64,000 nucleotides of DNA from the NCBI RefSeq assembly GCF_002312815.1, contig NZ_NKQJ01000013.1, positions 1 to 64,000 on the forward strand, given 5' to 3'. Position numbers and translations under genes: made by a program. The notes beneath the pieces were generated by a model. The model saw only the letters and a list, made by a program, of their open reading frames with translations, was not told the origin of the DNA and made no database searches. Source of the stretch: Agaribacterium haliotis. Its GTDB lineage: Bacteria; Pseudomonadota; Gammaproteobacteria; Pseudomonadales; Cellvibrionaceae. Below, in pieces: positions 24,711-34,512 of this stretch. Position 1 is the first letter of the stretch. Each line of letters starts with the position of its first letter.

Positions 24711-25478
24711 ATGCACTTATTTAAATCTATGAAATTTTCGCTGTGTGCGCTTGCCCTGCTGTTGCCTTTGGGCGCGTGCGCGGCCGAGTCAGAGCCGGCT
24801 CGGGCCGACTTGGCACAAATCAAAACCGCCGTGATTGCCAAATTAAAGCAGGCCCGCCCAGATCTCAGTTTTGAAGATGTGCGCGAGACCGAGGTGCCCG
24901 AGCTCTACGCCGTTACCTACAACGGCGGCAATCTGATCTACACCACTGCCAGCGGCGACTTTTTGATTGTCGGTGATATTTATGAGGTTGGAGAGAACGG
25001 CGTCAGCAAGCTCGGAGAGAAAGAGCTCAATGCCAAGCGCGCCAAAATAATTGCCGAACTGCAGCCGGAGACCATGATCAGTTTTGTCTCCGAGCAAAAA
25101 GACGCCAAAGATATCTATGTGTTTACCGACGTCGACTGTGGTTATTGCCGCAAGTTGCACCGCGAAGTACCCCAGTTGAATGAGCTCGGTGTCAATGTGC
25201 ACTACCTCGCTTATCCGCGTGCCGGCATCGGCTCTGGTTCTTACGATAAAATGCTTGCCGCCTGGTGTGCAAAGGATCAGCAGCAGGCGATGACCGAATT
25301 AAAAAACCAGCGCCCGATTACCATGCTCAAGTGTGATAGCAGTGCTGTTGCTGATCAGTTTCGCCTCGGCGGTGAGTTGGGTGTTAGCGGCACACCGGCG
25401 ATAGTCTTGAGTGACGGTACTTTGATACCGGGATATCAGCCCGCTCCGCAGCTGGCTGCAATTGTAAAAAGCCACTAA
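24711..25478 (+). CDS. dsbC: Thiol:disulfide interchange protein DsbC
   Basis: A 255-residue periplasmic disulphide isomerase. It has a signal sequence ('FSLCALALLLPLGACAAES'); the Leu-Gly-Ala-Cys end looks like a lipobox, so it might be lipid-anchored rather than cleaved by signal peptidase I, an oddity for DsbC. An N-terminal dimer domain leads to a thioredoxin domain with active site 'DVDCGYCRKLH' (Cys ~143 and 146) and the cis-Pro 'SGTPAIV'. A second Cys pair ('AWCAKD', 'LKCDSS') is structural. The ATG at 24,711 is preferred; one at 24,729 would give a shorter signal. Confidence 0.95.
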   Translation: MHLFKSMKFSLCALALLLPLGACAAESEPARADLAQIKTAVIAKLKQARPDLSFEDVRETEVPELYAVTYNGGNLIYTTASGDFLIVGDIYEVGENGVSKLGEKELNAKRAKIIAELQPETMISFVSEQKDAKDIYVFTDVDCGYCRKLHREVPQLNELGVNVHYLAYPRAGIGSGSYDKMLAAWCAKDQQQAMTELKNQRPITMLKCDSSAVADQFRLGGELGVSGTPAIVLSDGTLIPGYQPAPQLAAIVKSH

Positions 25479-25524
25479 ATACAGAGTCTTAGGGCGAATG
25501 TAAGCCCTTGCTAACATTGACACA

Positions 25525-25558
25525 AAGGGGGCGCCTGAGTAAGGTTGCCCCTTTTTTG
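25525..25558 (+). terminator. Intrinsic terminator after dsbC
   Basis: AAGGGGGC (25525-25532) pairs with GCCCCTT (25547-25553), followed by TTTTT. It separates xerD-dsbC from hom-thrC. Confidence 0.75.
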
Positions 25559-25623
25559 TTTGGGGCTAAAGTCAGCTCCAGCACGCCGCAAGTGCGGCGC
25601 TGAACTAAGTCGAGGACTTCCCT

Positions 25624-26937
25624 TTGAAACGCATCAATATCGGCATTTGTGGTCTTGGCACCGTTGGTGGTGGCACCTTTAACGTGCTCAGCGAAAACCG
25701 CAGAGAAATCAACGCCCGGGCTCTTTGTGAGGTACAGGTTGCGCATGTTGGCGCGCGCAGCGACAACCCAGCTTGTAATACGGACGCGGCCAAAGTTAGC
25801 CGCGATATCTTTGCTGTTGCGCAAGATCCCGATGTAGATATTTTGGTGGAGCTGATTGGTGGCACCACCATTGCCAAAGACTTGGTTGAAAAGGCTCTGG
25901 CCAACGGCAAGCACGTGGTTACCGCAAACAAAGCCCTGATTGCCGAGCACGGCAATGAGCTGTTTGCCAAAGCTGCCGAAGCGGGTGTCAGCATCAACTA
26001 TGAGGCCGCCGTTGCCGGTGGTATTCCTATTATTTCGGCGCTGCGCGATGGCCTTAGTGCCAACCAGGTCGAGTGGTTGGCCGGTATTATTAACGGCACG
26101 GGTAACTTTATTCTGACCGAGATGCGCGACAAGGGGCGCGACTTTGCCGATGTCTTGGCCGAGGCGCAAGAGCTCGGTTATGCCGAAGCCGACCCAACCT
26201 TTGATGTTGAAGGTATCGACGCCGCGCACAAGCTGGTTATTCTCGCTTCGCTGGCTTTTGGTATGCCGCTGCAATACAACGGTGTTTTCTGCGAGGGCAT
26301 CAGTAAGATAGAGCCGATGGATGTTGAGTACGCAAATGAGCTCGGTTACCGCATCAAGCACTTAGGTGTTGCCCGCAAAGTTGAAGGCAAAGGTATAGAG
26401 CTGCGTGTGCACCCAACACTGATCCCCGAGAGCCGTTTGATTGCCAATGTTGACGGGGTGATGAACTCCGTTTTGGTCAAAGGTAACGCCGTTGGCCCAA
26501 CCCTGTTTTACGGCGCTGGTGCTGGCGCTTTGCCAACGGCTTCGGCGGTGGTCAGCGATATTGTGCGCGTGGCCCGCCAACTCGCTGCAGGCGCTGGCAC
26601 CGACAGCATGATGCCCTCACTCGGCTTTGCCGATAACAAGCTGCAAGACTTTAATATCCTGCCGATTGAAGAGGCTGAAACCGCGTTTTATTTGCGCCTG
26701 CCTGTGGCGGATGAGCCCGGCGCGCTGTCTAAGATTGCACAGATCTTAAGTGAGGCCGGAATCAGCATTGAGGCCTTGATTCAAAAAGAGCCCGCCGAAG
26801 GCCAGAGTAGTGTTTCGGTAATTATGCTGACCAGCCGCGTGCTGGAAAAACAAATGGTCGCAGCCGCCAAAGATATTGAGGCGCTCGACATTGTCGAGGG
26901 CGAACTGACACGCATCCGTGTTGAAGCTCTAAAATAG
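25624..26937 (+). CDS. hom: Homoserine dehydrogenase
   Basis: A 437-residue NAD(P)-dependent enzyme reducing aspartate semialdehyde to homoserine for Thr and Met. It has the Rossmann start 'INIGICGLGTVGGGT', the catalytic 'NGTGNFILTEM' and 'EADPTFDVEGIDAAHKL' regions, and a C-terminal ACT domain ('LPVADEPGALSKIAQILSEAGISIEAL'), so feedback control by an amino acid is expected. The start codon is TTG, with GAGGA ten bases upstream. thrC follows after 15 bases. Confidence 0.97.
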   Translation: MKRINIGICGLGTVGGGTFNVLSENRREINARALCEVQVAHVGARSDNPACNTDAAKVSRDIFAVAQDPDVDILVELIGGTTIAKDLVEKALANGKHVVTANKALIAEHGNELFAKAAEAGVSINYEAAVAGGIPIISALRDGLSANQVEWLAGIINGTGNFILTEMRDKGRDFADVLAEAQELGYAEADPTFDVEGIDAAHKLVILASLAFGMPLQYNGVFCEGISKIEPMDVEYANELGYRIKHLGVARKVEGKGIELRVHPTLIPESRLIANVDGVMNSVLVKGNAVGPTLFYGAGAGALPTASAVVSDIVRVARQLAAGAGTDSMMPSLGFADNKLQDFNILPIEEAETAFYLRLPVADEPGALSKIAQILSEAGISIEALIQKEPAEGQSSVSVIMLTSRVLEKQMVAAAKDIEALDIVEGELTRIRVEALK

Positions 26938-26952
26938 GGCGGAGTAGAGAAT

Positions 26953-28350
26953 ATGAAATACGTAAGTACCCGCGGCCAGGCGCCGGCACTTGAATTTGAA
27001 GATGTAGTTCTGACCGGTCTTGCCAGCGACGGCGGCCTGTATGTGCCGCAAAGCATCCCCGAGTTCAGCAAAGAAGAAATCGCTTCCTGGGCTGGTCTCA
27101 GCTACCAAGAGCTTGCGCTGAAAATAATGAGCCCGTTTGTTGCAGGCTCAATTCCTGAGGCTGACTTAAAAGATTTGATCGACCGCTCTTACGCGACTTT
27201 CCGCCACGATGCGATTGTTCCGTTGGTGCAAACCGGCCACAACGAGTGGATCATGGAACTGTTTCAGGGGCCAACACTCGCATTTAAAGATATCGCCCTG
27301 CAGTTTCTCGGCAACTTGCTCGACTACGTGCTGAAAAAGCGCGATCAAAAAGTTGTGATCATGGGCGCGACTTCCGGTGATACCGGTTCCGCTGCTATTG
27401 AAGGCTGCCGCCACTGCGACAACGTCGACATTTTTATTCTGCACCCGTACCAGCGTGTATCGGAAGTTCAGCGTCGCCAGATGACAACCGTTATCGAAAA
27501 CAATGTTCACAACATTGCGATGAAAGGTAACTTCGATGATTGTCAGAACTTGGTAAAAACCAGCTTTGCCGATCAAAGCTTCCTGCCTGAAGGCCGTCAG
27601 CTCGCCGCGGTTAACTCGATTAACTGGGCGCGCATCATGGCGCAGATCGTCTACTACTTTTACTGCGGTCTGGCACTCGGCGCGCCTTCGCGTCCGGTGA
27701 GCTTCTCGGTGCCTACCGGTAACTTCGGCGATATCTTCGCCGGTTACATCGCCAAGCGTATGGGCCTGCCGGTTGACCAGCTGGTTATCGCAACCAACAG
27801 CAACGATATTCTGCACCGCTGCATTAGCGACAACGACCACAGTAAAAAAGCACTTGAGCACACCCTGAGCCCGTCAATGGATATCATGGTTTCAAGTAAC
27901 TTTGAGCGTATGTTGTTTGAGTTACACGGCCGTGACGGCGCTAAAGTTGCCCAGTTGATGGAAGACTTTAAGTCGGGCGAAATGACGTTGGGTGAGGCTG
28001 AATTGGCTGAGGCTCGCAAGTTGTTTAGCTCTTATCGCCTTGATGACGACGCTATGGTTGATGTGATTCGCGATGTTTACGAAAAAACTGAATACCTGCT
28101 CGATCCGCACACTGCCATCGGTGTTGAAGCTGCGCGCAAGACTCGTCGCAGTAAAGATGTACCGATGATTTGTCTGGCAACTGCCCACCCGGCTAAATTC
28201 CCGGAAGCGGTTAAAAAAGCCGGTCAAACTGAAGATCCAGCTCTGCCTCACCATATGGCAGATTTGTTTGAGCGCGAAGAGAAATACGAAGTGCTTGATC
28301 ACGATGCCGAAGCGGTTCGCAGTTTTGTTGCGGGGAATTGTAGAGCGTAA
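26953..28350 (+). CDS. thrC: Threonine synthase
   Basis: A 465-residue PLP enzyme converting phosphohomoserine to threonine. Marks are the N-terminal 'YVSTRGQAPALEFEDVVL', the PLP-Lys motif 'GPTLAFKDIALQFLG', 'GATSGDTGSAAIEG' (phosphate loop) and 'VPTGNFGDIFAGYIAKRMG'. The length is that of the long proteobacterial class. It is co-transcribed with hom. No homoserine kinase gene is nearby. Confidence 0.97.
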   Translation: MKYVSTRGQAPALEFEDVVLTGLASDGGLYVPQSIPEFSKEEIASWAGLSYQELALKIMSPFVAGSIPEADLKDLIDRSYATFRHDAIVPLVQTGHNEWIMELFQGPTLAFKDIALQFLGNLLDYVLKKRDQKVVIMGATSGDTGSAAIEGCRHCDNVDIFILHPYQRVSEVQRRQMTTVIENNVHNIAMKGNFDDCQNLVKTSFADQSFLPEGRQLAAVNSINWARIMAQIVYYFYCGLALGAPSRPVSFSVPTGNFGDIFAGYIAKRMGLPVDQLVIATNSNDILHRCISDNDHSKKALEHTLSPSMDIMVSSNFERMLFELHGRDGAKVAQLMEDFKSGEMTLGEAELAEARKLFSSYRLDDDAMVDVIRDVYEKTEYLLDPHTAIGVEAARKTRRSKDVPMICLATAHPAKFPEAVKKAGQTEDPALPHHMADLFEREEKYEVLDHDAEAVRSFVAGNCRA

Positions 28351-28378
28351 AGTAGTTTGGGATTTGGTTACGTGCCGG

Positions 28379-28486
28379 GCCTCAGGCCGGTAGAGCCTAA
28401 ACAGGCTCGTCGTAAACCCATCCCTAGGGACTCCGCCGCCGCATCCCTGCGGCAGAGGGCCTGTTTAGGCTCTGCCAGCCTGAGGC
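28379..28486 (+). repeat. Structured intergenic repeat, copy 1
   Basis: Two 28-base arms (28379-28406 and 28459-28486) are complementary with two mismatches and enclose a 52-base core containing ACCCATCCCTAGGGA and CCGCATCCCTGCGGCAGA, each able to fold on itself. The core is shared with the copy at 61975-62074, whose arms have a different sequence. Confidence 0.8.
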
Positions 28487-28536
28487 ATTGAGCATTGTGC
28501 CAAATTTTACTTCCGGGGTTTCTCGGTAGTTTGAAG

Positions 28537-28667
28537 AAAAGGCTCGATGCAGCCTGATGAGGCTCTCTGCGCCATGGACGTTGCAGCGAAGCCCCCATGG
28601 ATGTGCTCTTGTTGTGGTTAACAAGAGGTGCTAGGGGCGTGTCTCGGCAGGCTGTATCGAGCCTTTT
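28537..28667 (-). repeat. Structured intergenic repeat, divergent copy 2
   Basis: Arms AAAAGGCTCGATGCAGCCT (28537-28555) and its complement with one mismatch (28649-28667) enclose a longer core. On the minus strand this core reads CACATCCATGGGGGCTTCG then CAACGTCCATGGCGCAGAG, matching the layout of the other two copies. The right arm ends 23 bases before the recJ start. The rest of the 340-base thrC-recJ gap holds nothing else I can support. Confidence 0.65.
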
Positions 28668-28690
28668 TCACACCCAATATTCGTGAATAT

Positions 28691-30427
28691 ATGAGCCAAA
28701 AAATCATCAAGCGCCGTTCCGATGAAGTCACCAATTTAAGTGTGGCTGAAAGGCGCGATCCGCAAGCTTTGGTTAAAGCCTTATTGCGCGCTCGCGGCGA
28801 AAAAGATGAAGGGCTCGACTATGGTTTAAAGCACCTTCACTCTCCCAAGTTGATGAAAGGCATCGACGATGGTGTCGAGCTGTTGGTTCAAGCCTTAAAA
28901 GGCCAGCAACGTATTCTAATTGTCGGTGACTTCGATGCCGATGGCGCAACGTCCACCGCCGTGGCCATTCGCGGCCTGAAGGCGCTGGGCGCCTATCAAG
29001 TTGACTACCTGGTGCCAAATCGTTTTGAGTACGGTTATGGCCTCACGCCTGAAATTGTTGCCCTTGCCTGTGAAAACAAACCGGATCTGTTAATCACCGT
29101 CGACAACGGCATTTCCAGCATCGACGGTGTTGCTGCAGCTCAGGCGCAGGGCATTAAAGTCCTTGTGACTGACCACCATCTTCCTGGCAAAAGCCTTCCC
29201 GATGCCGAAGCCATCGTAAATCCCAATCAGCCTGGCTGTGAATTTCCTAGTAAAAACCTCGCCGGTGTCGGGGTGATTTTTTATCTGATGTTGGCCTTAA
29301 GGGCAAAACTGCGAGAGATAAACTGGTTTACCGAGCGATCGATTGCCGAGCCCAACCTGGCGATATTTCTCGACCTGGTTGCCTTGGGTACGGTTGCCGA
29401 TGTTGTGCCGCTCGATTACAACAATCGCATTTTGGTGGCGCAGGGGCTCGAACGAATTAAAGCCGGTGCCGCTTGTCCGGGCATATTGGCCTTGTTAAAA
29501 GTAGCATCGCGTGAGCACACCAAAGTCAGCGCTGCTGATTTCGGTTTTGCCATAGGTCCTCGCTTAAATGCCGCGGGCCGCCTCGATGACATGAGTATTG
29601 GCATACGCTGTTTGCTGAGTGATGACTGGTTGCAAAGCCTGGAGGTTGCCGCCGAGCTGGATTCGTTAAATAAAGAGCGGCGCGCGATTGAAAGCTCCAT
29701 GCAGGCGGATGCCTTGAAGGATCTCGAGCAGCTTGCCGAAGACGGGGCGGGCCAAAATGGTGTGAGCCTCTATCGCGAAGATTGGCACCAGGGCGTTGTC
29801 GGCATTGTTGCATCACGCATCAAGGATCGCCTGCATCGTCCGGTTATCGCTTTTGCCGATGCCGATGAGCTTGAAGTGAAAGGCTCGGGGCGCAGTATCA
29901 GCGGTTTGCACCTTCGAGATGTGCTCGATGAGGTAGCGACTTCCAACCCGGGCCTGGTCAGCAAGTTTGGCGGTCATGCAATGGCGGCGGGAATTAGTTT
30001 GCCCAAAGAGCGGCTGGAAGAGTTTTCCAGGGCTTTTGACCTGGTCTGTGAGCGCAACCTGACTGACGAGCTGAAGGAGCCGGTGCTGTGGTCGGATGGG
30101 CCATTGAGCTCTGAGCAGCTTAGCCTGGTTCACGCAGAGGCGTTAAAGTCTGCAGGGCCCTGGGGGCAGGCTTTTCCCGAGCCTGTCTTTGATGGGCGTT
30201 TTCGCCTGTTGGAGCAGCGTATTGTTGGCGCCAAGCATTTAAAAATGTTGCTGGCTGACGAGGCTCACGATGGTCTGGTTTTGGATGCGATCGCTTTTGG
30301 TGTTGATCTAGAGTTGTGGCCGAACCCCGATGTGCAAAGTTTAAGGCTTGTTTACAAGCTTGATGTCAACGAGTTCAGAGGGCGGCGCAGTGTGCAGCTG
30401 CTGGTGGACGACTTGCAGGCGATTTAA
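28691..30427 (+). CDS. recJ: Single-stranded-DNA-specific exonuclease RecJ
   Basis: A 578-residue 5'-3' exonuclease of recombination and mismatch repair. DHH motifs are present: 'LIVGDFDADGATSTA', 'LLITVDNGISS', 'VLVTDHHLPG', 'DLVALGTVADVVPL'; the DHHA1 part has 'GSGRSISGLHLRDVLDEV' and 'KFGGHAMAAGISL'. The ATG at 28,691 gives the family N-terminus; there is no clear ribosome site because the repeat lies immediately upstream. Confidence 0.96.
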   Translation: MSQKIIKRRSDEVTNLSVAERRDPQALVKALLRARGEKDEGLDYGLKHLHSPKLMKGIDDGVELLVQALKGQQRILIVGDFDADGATSTAVAIRGLKALGAYQVDYLVPNRFEYGYGLTPEIVALACENKPDLLITVDNGISSIDGVAAAQAQGIKVLVTDHHLPGKSLPDAEAIVNPNQPGCEFPSKNLAGVGVIFYLMLALRAKLREINWFTERSIAEPNLAIFLDLVALGTVADVVPLDYNNRILVAQGLERIKAGAACPGILALLKVASREHTKVSAADFGFAIGPRLNAAGRLDDMSIGIRCLLSDDWLQSLEVAAELDSLNKERRAIESSMQADALKDLEQLAEDGAGQNGVSLYREDWHQGVVGIVASRIKDRLHRPVIAFADADELEVKGSGRSISGLHLRDVLDEVATSNPGLVSKFGGHAMAAGISLPKERLEEFSRAFDLVCERNLTDELKEPVLWSDGPLSSEQLSLVHAEALKSAGPWGQAFPEPVFDGRFRLLEQRIVGAKHLKMLLADEAHDGLVLDAIAFGVDLELWPNPDVQSLRLVYKLDVNEFRGRRSVQLLVDDLQAI

Positions 30428-30473
30428 GCGGGTTTTTTCAGCCCGGTGGCCGTCTCGACTAAAGCAAACGGGC

Positions 30474-30701
30474 TTAAAACCAGCCCATGGCTTTGCGGCG
30501 GCGTTCGATATACACGTATTCCGTGGCGCCGCTGGCTGGGTGTTTATCGTGGCGAAAATGATGGTGGTCCGGGGTTGAGCCCATGTATTCCCATGTTGCC
30601 CCCATAAATGGACACTGAGCATCTCCGTTGTTCATCGGGTAGTCTGCGAGCTCGGCCCACATGTCTAACCACTCTTCATGGTCTGCTGGTAGAAATTCCA
30701 T
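30474..30701 (-). CDS. Small conserved-looking hypothetical protein
   Basis: A 75-residue soluble protein rich in Trp, His and Met ('DHEEWLDMWAELADYPMNN', 'CPFMGATWEYMG', 'DHHHFRHDKHP'). I recognise no family. AGAGGT abuts the ATG at 30,701; a TTG four codons upstream would be better spaced to nothing. The histidine-rich loop may bind metal, which is a guess. Confidence 0.5.
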   Translation of the reverse strand: MEFLPADHEEWLDMWAELADYPMNNGDAQCPFMGATWEYMGSTPDHHHFRHDKHPASGATEYVYIERRRKAMGWF

Positions 30702-30798
30702 ACCTCTATCCAAGGTTGCTATCCAAGGTCATTATTTTCAGTGTCTTAGTGTAGTTACATGATGTAAGTTGTCAAGAATGTATGGCAACGCTATGTTT

Positions 30799-31575
30799 TT
30801 AAAGTGTTTTTATATGTTCTAGTTCACCTTTTAAAGCCTGGCGAAAGCTCGGTTCAAGGTTCTGGAAGCCCCGAATCAGTATGCTGAGTATGGCTGTGTG
30901 GCAGATCAGCAGCTTGCCGTGCTCTTTACAGCCCTCACTGAGGCTATCTAAAGCGCTCTCTGGAGAGCTTTCTAACAGACCAAGCTCCAGCGAGCTCAAG
31001 CGGCGCTGCTTGCCGAGCAGGCCACCGTCTTTACCGTGTAACAATAAAGCAAATTCGAGCCCGAGCGCTTGCAGCGTTTCACAAATCACCTGTGCTTTAG
31101 CGGTTTCACCTGAGGCCTTTTGCAGTTTTTTTTGAGCGAGCGCAAAACTTGTGAACAGTTCATCACAAGTCGCCTCGCTGCCGCTGTCGTTACTTGCTCC
31201 ACCGTGTTCGGCAAGGGTGTTTTTTAGGCGTTCGAGTAAAAGGTCTAAACGAAAGGGTTTGCAAATATAGTCGTTGGCGCCGGCTTGGTAGGCTTGCCGT
31301 TTGTGCTCGGGCTGATTTAAACAGCTCAAAAATACGATGGGGGTGTTGCGAAAGTTTTGCAGTGCACGGATTTCACGGCACAGCGCATAGCCGTCGCGGC
31401 CGGGTAAATCGACGTCCAGCAGTATAAGCTCGGGTTTTATTTGCTCCAGTAGAGCCATGCCTTCTGAGGCGCTGCCGGCGAGCTTTAAACTAAAATGGGG
31501 TGACAGTGCTTTGCTGAGTAGTTTTTGGTTGCTCGGGCTGTCATCAATGCTCAGCACTGTCGCACAGTTATCCAT
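30799..31575 (-). CDS. Response regulator with uncharacterised C-terminal domain
   Basis: A 258-residue protein. Residues 1-125 are a receiver domain: acidic pocket D11/D12, phospho-acceptor D54 in 'ILLDVDLPG', and the conserved Lys in 'DYICKPFRLD'. Residues ~140-258 are helical and match no output domain I know; it is not a DNA-binding, GGDEF or HD-GYP domain. No histidine kinase is adjacent. GGGAG precedes the ATG. It is divergent from prfB. Confidence 0.85.
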   Translation of the reverse strand: MDNCATVLSIDDSPSNQKLLSKALSPHFSLKLAGSASEGMALLEQIKPELILLDVDLPGRDGYALCREIRALQNFRNTPIVFLSCLNQPEHKRQAYQAGANDYICKPFRLDLLLERLKNTLAEHGGASNDSGSEATCDELFTSFALAQKKLQKASGETAKAQVICETLQALGLEFALLLHGKDGGLLGKQRRLSSLELGLLESSPESALDSLSEGCKEHGKLLICHTAILSILIRGFQNLEPSFRQALKGELEHIKTL

Positions 31576-31731
31576 CGTGCTATCTCCCTTCCGTGTACCT
31601 TTAGCTTAGTTAGATCGCAAATTGCTGTACAGGCTTTGACAAAGATAGTGGCACTGCAAGTTGCGTCTATAGAGTTGGCAGCGGCGCTCATGTAAAATGC
31701 GCGCTTTTTGCAGGCCCAGACAAGTAGATTC

Positions 31732-32827
31732 ATGGAAATTCAACCGCTATTAAATAAACTGACCGACCTTGAACAGCGCACCGAAGCGCTTAGGGGGTAC
31801 CTTTGACTACGCTCTGAAAAAAGAGCGCCTGGCAGAGGTTGAACTAGAGCTCGCTGAGCCCGATGTCTGGAATGAACCCGAGCGCGCGCAGGCGCTCGGC
31901 AAAGAGCGCAGCTCGCTTGAGGCCGTCGTTAAGACAATTGAGGATCTCGATACCGGTGTGGCCGACTGTCGCGATTTAATTGAAATGGCTGTCGAAGAAG
32001 CCGACGAGGGCGCGGTTGAAGATGTTGAGGCCGAAGTTGGCGGGCTAGAGGCACACTTGGCCAAGCTTGAGTTTCGGCGCATGTTTAGCGGGGAAATGGA
32101 CGAGAATAACGCCTATCTCGATATTCAATCGGGTTCCGGCGGCACGGAAGCTCAGGATTGGGCGGAGATGTTATTGCGTATGTACCTGCGCTGGGGCGAA
32201 GATAAAGGTTTTAAAACCACGCTTGAAGAGGCGTCGGCCGGTGATGTCGCCGGTATTAAAAGTGCGACGATCCGCTTTGAAGGGGAATATGCTTTTGGCT
32301 GGCTTAGAACCGAAACCGGTGTTCACCGCTTAGTGCGCAAATCGCCGTTTGACTCCGGCAACCGCCGTCATACGTCGTTTACTTCTGTGTTTGTCTCGCC
32401 CGAGATTGATGACGACGTTGAGATCGATGTCAGCAAGGCCGACGTGCGTGAAGATACCTACCGCGCTTCCGGAGCCGGTGGGCAGCACGTTAACAAAACC
32501 GACTCAGCTGTGCGCTTGACCCACAACGAGACTGGCATTGTGGTGCAGTGTCAGAGCGAGCGTTCGCAGCACGCCAACCGCGATCGCGCCTGGAAAATGC
32601 TGCGCGCGAAGTTGTACGAACACGAAATGCAAAAACGCAGCGCGGAAAAACAAGCGATGGAAGACAGCAAAGCCGATATTGGCTGGGGCTCTCAAATTCG
32701 CTCTTATGTGTTAGACGACCAGCGCATTAAAGATTTGCGTACGAATGTACAGACCAGTAATTGCCAGGCGGTATTGGACGGCAAACTGGATGAGTTTATT
32801 GAGGCTAGCCTAAAGGCTGGCTTGTAA
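31732..32827 (+). CDS. prfB: Peptide chain release factor 2, with programmed +1 frameshift
   Basis: RF2 terminates translation at UGA and UAA. The first 24 codons (31732-31803) end at an in-frame TGA (31804-31806); the remaining 340 codons are read from 31,805 after a +1 shift, giving a 364-residue protein. The body has '[18 protein letters not shown]' (GGQ-side domain), the tripeptide region, and '[21 protein letters not shown]' with the catalytic GGQ. lysS follows downstream as in most proteobacteria. Confidence 0.97.
31792..31806 (+). promoter_or_regulatory. prfB programmed frameshift site
   Basis: AGGGGG (31792-31797) acts as internal Shine-Dalgarno, followed after three bases by CTT TGA (31801-31806) and C. 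This is the classic RF2 autoregulatory signal: low RF2 lets ribosomes pause at TGA and slip forward. Confidence 0.97.
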
Positions 32828-33004
32828 TGGTAAATTAACGCCACTTTGGCGTTCTGGTCGAGGATCGTATTTGCGTTCTCAGACACTCTGGCCTTTACCT
32901 GGATTAAGGTTTTAGGCGCTAAGTAATTGCTCCCGGTAATTATTGTCTGATAAAACAAATACGCTGCTCAACCTAGCCACAATCTTCGATTTGGATAGAT
33001 GAAA

Positions 33005-34507
33005 ATGAGCGAACAAGATTCTGTTGCGCAAGATGAAAACAAATTAATTGCCGAGCGCCGTGAAAAATTATTGGCGCTGCGTGAAGCTGCTAAAGAAAGT
33101 GGCGGTACCGCTTTTCCAAATGACTTCAGCCCTGAAAATAAAGCCCAGGATTTGCAAGATAAGTACGGCGAAGAAAGCAAAGAAGAGCTTGAAGCGGCAA
33201 ATAATGTTGTCAGTGTTGCGGGGCGCTTGATTCGCAATCGCGGCGCTTTTATGGAGATTCAAGACGGCAGTGGTCGCATACAGCTTTATGTTGGCAAAGA
33301 GGCGCGCCCATTTGCCAAGAGTCTCGATTTGGGTGACATCATCGGTGTTAAAGGTGCTCTGCACAAAAGTGGCAAGGGCGATCTCTACGTCAATCTCGAA
33401 CAGTACAAACTGCTGACTAAAGCACTGCGCCCTCTGCCTGATAAACACAAAGGTTTAACCGATCAGGAAATTCGCTATCGCCAGCGCTACGTGGATTTAA
33501 TTGCGAACCCCGAAGTACGTGCGACGTTTATTTTACGCAGCAAAATTGTTCAGTTTATTCGCAATTATTTAAACGGCCGCGACTTTCTTGAAGTTGAAAC
33601 GCCAATGCTACAGGCCATTCCTGGTGGGGCGACGGCGCGACCGTTTGTTACCCACCACAATGCCCTCGATATCGATATGTATTTGCGCATTGCGCCGGAG
33701 CTTTATCTGAAGCGTTTAGTGGTCGGTGGTTTTGAGCGTGTGTATGAAATTAATCGCAACTTTCGCAACGAAGGTTTGTCGACACGCCACAATCCTGAGT
33801 TCACCATGCTTGAGTTTTACCAAGCTTACGCTGACTACAATGATCTGATGGATTTAACCGAAGATATGTTGCGTAAGCTCGCGGAGAATGTGCTTGGCTC
33901 AACGACGGTTAAAGCGACTAAGAGCGAAGACGAATCTGTTGAGTACGATTTCAGTAAGTCTTTCACTCGCTTGAGTGTGTTTGACTCGATTCTGCATTTT
34001 AATCCTGAGCTCAGCGCCTCGGATATTGACAATCTCGACAGTGCTCGCGCGGTTGCGGAGAAGCTCGGTATTCCGTTGAAAGACAGCTACGGCCTCGGTA
34101 AGGTTCAGATCGAAATTTTCGAGAAAACCGTCGAGCATCGCTTAGAGCAGCCGACCTTTATCACGAAATATCCAACTGAAGTGAGCCCGCTTGCCCGCCG
34201 CAGCGACAGTGACCCCTTTGTCACCGATCGTTTTGAGTTTTTTGTTGGCGGCCGTGAGATTGCCAACGGTTTCTCAGAGTTGAACGACGCTGAAGATCAG
34301 GCCGAACGCTTTCAGGCTCAGGTTGCCGAAAAAGATGCGGGTGACGACGAGGCAATGCACTACGATGCCGATTATGTGCGTGCGCTTGAATACGGTATGC
34401 CACCGACTGCGGGGCAGGGTATCGGCATCGACCGCCTGGTAATGATGTTAACCGATTCACCCTCTATTCGTGACGTGCTGCTATTCCCTGCGATGCGCCC
34501 GGAATAA
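33005..34507 (+). CDS. lysS: Lysyl-tRNA synthetase, class II
   Basis: A 500-residue LysRS. An OB-fold anticodon domain (~50-150) precedes the class II core: motif 1 '[25 protein letters not shown]', motif 2 '[20 protein letters not shown]', motif 3 '[19 protein letters not shown]'. I prefer the ATG at 33,005 (GGA nine bases before, family 'MSEQ') to the one at 32,999. The gap after prfB has a small hairpin AACGCC/GGCGTT without T-run. Confidence 0.98.
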   Translation: MSEQDSVAQDENKLIAERREKLLALREAAKESGGTAFPNDFSPENKAQDLQDKYGEESKEELEAANNVVSVAGRLIRNRGAFMEIQDGSGRIQLYVGKEARPFAKSLDLGDIIGVKGALHKSGKGDLYVNLEQYKLLTKALRPLPDKHKGLTDQEIRYRQRYVDLIANPEVRATFILRSKIVQFIRNYLNGRDFLEVETPMLQAIPGGATARPFVTHHNALDIDMYLRIAPELYLKRLVVGGFERVYEINRNFRNEGLSTRHNPEFTMLEFYQAYADYNDLMDLTEDMLRKLAENVLGSTTVKATKSEDESVEYDFSKSFTRLSVFDSILHFNPELSASDIDNLDSARAVAEKLGIPLKDSYGLGKVQIEIFEKTVEHRLEQPTFITKYPTEVSPLARRSDSDPFVTDRFEFFVGGREIANGFSELNDAEDQAERFQAQVAEKDAGDDEAMHYDADYVRALEYGMPPTAGQGIGIDRLVMMLTDSPSIRDVLLFPAMRPE

Positions 34508-34512
34508 GCACT

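Noticed and set aside
28628-28690. N-terminal extension of RecJ from 28,628
   Set aside because: Those codons lie within the arm of the intergenic repeat and do not match the RecJ N-terminus.
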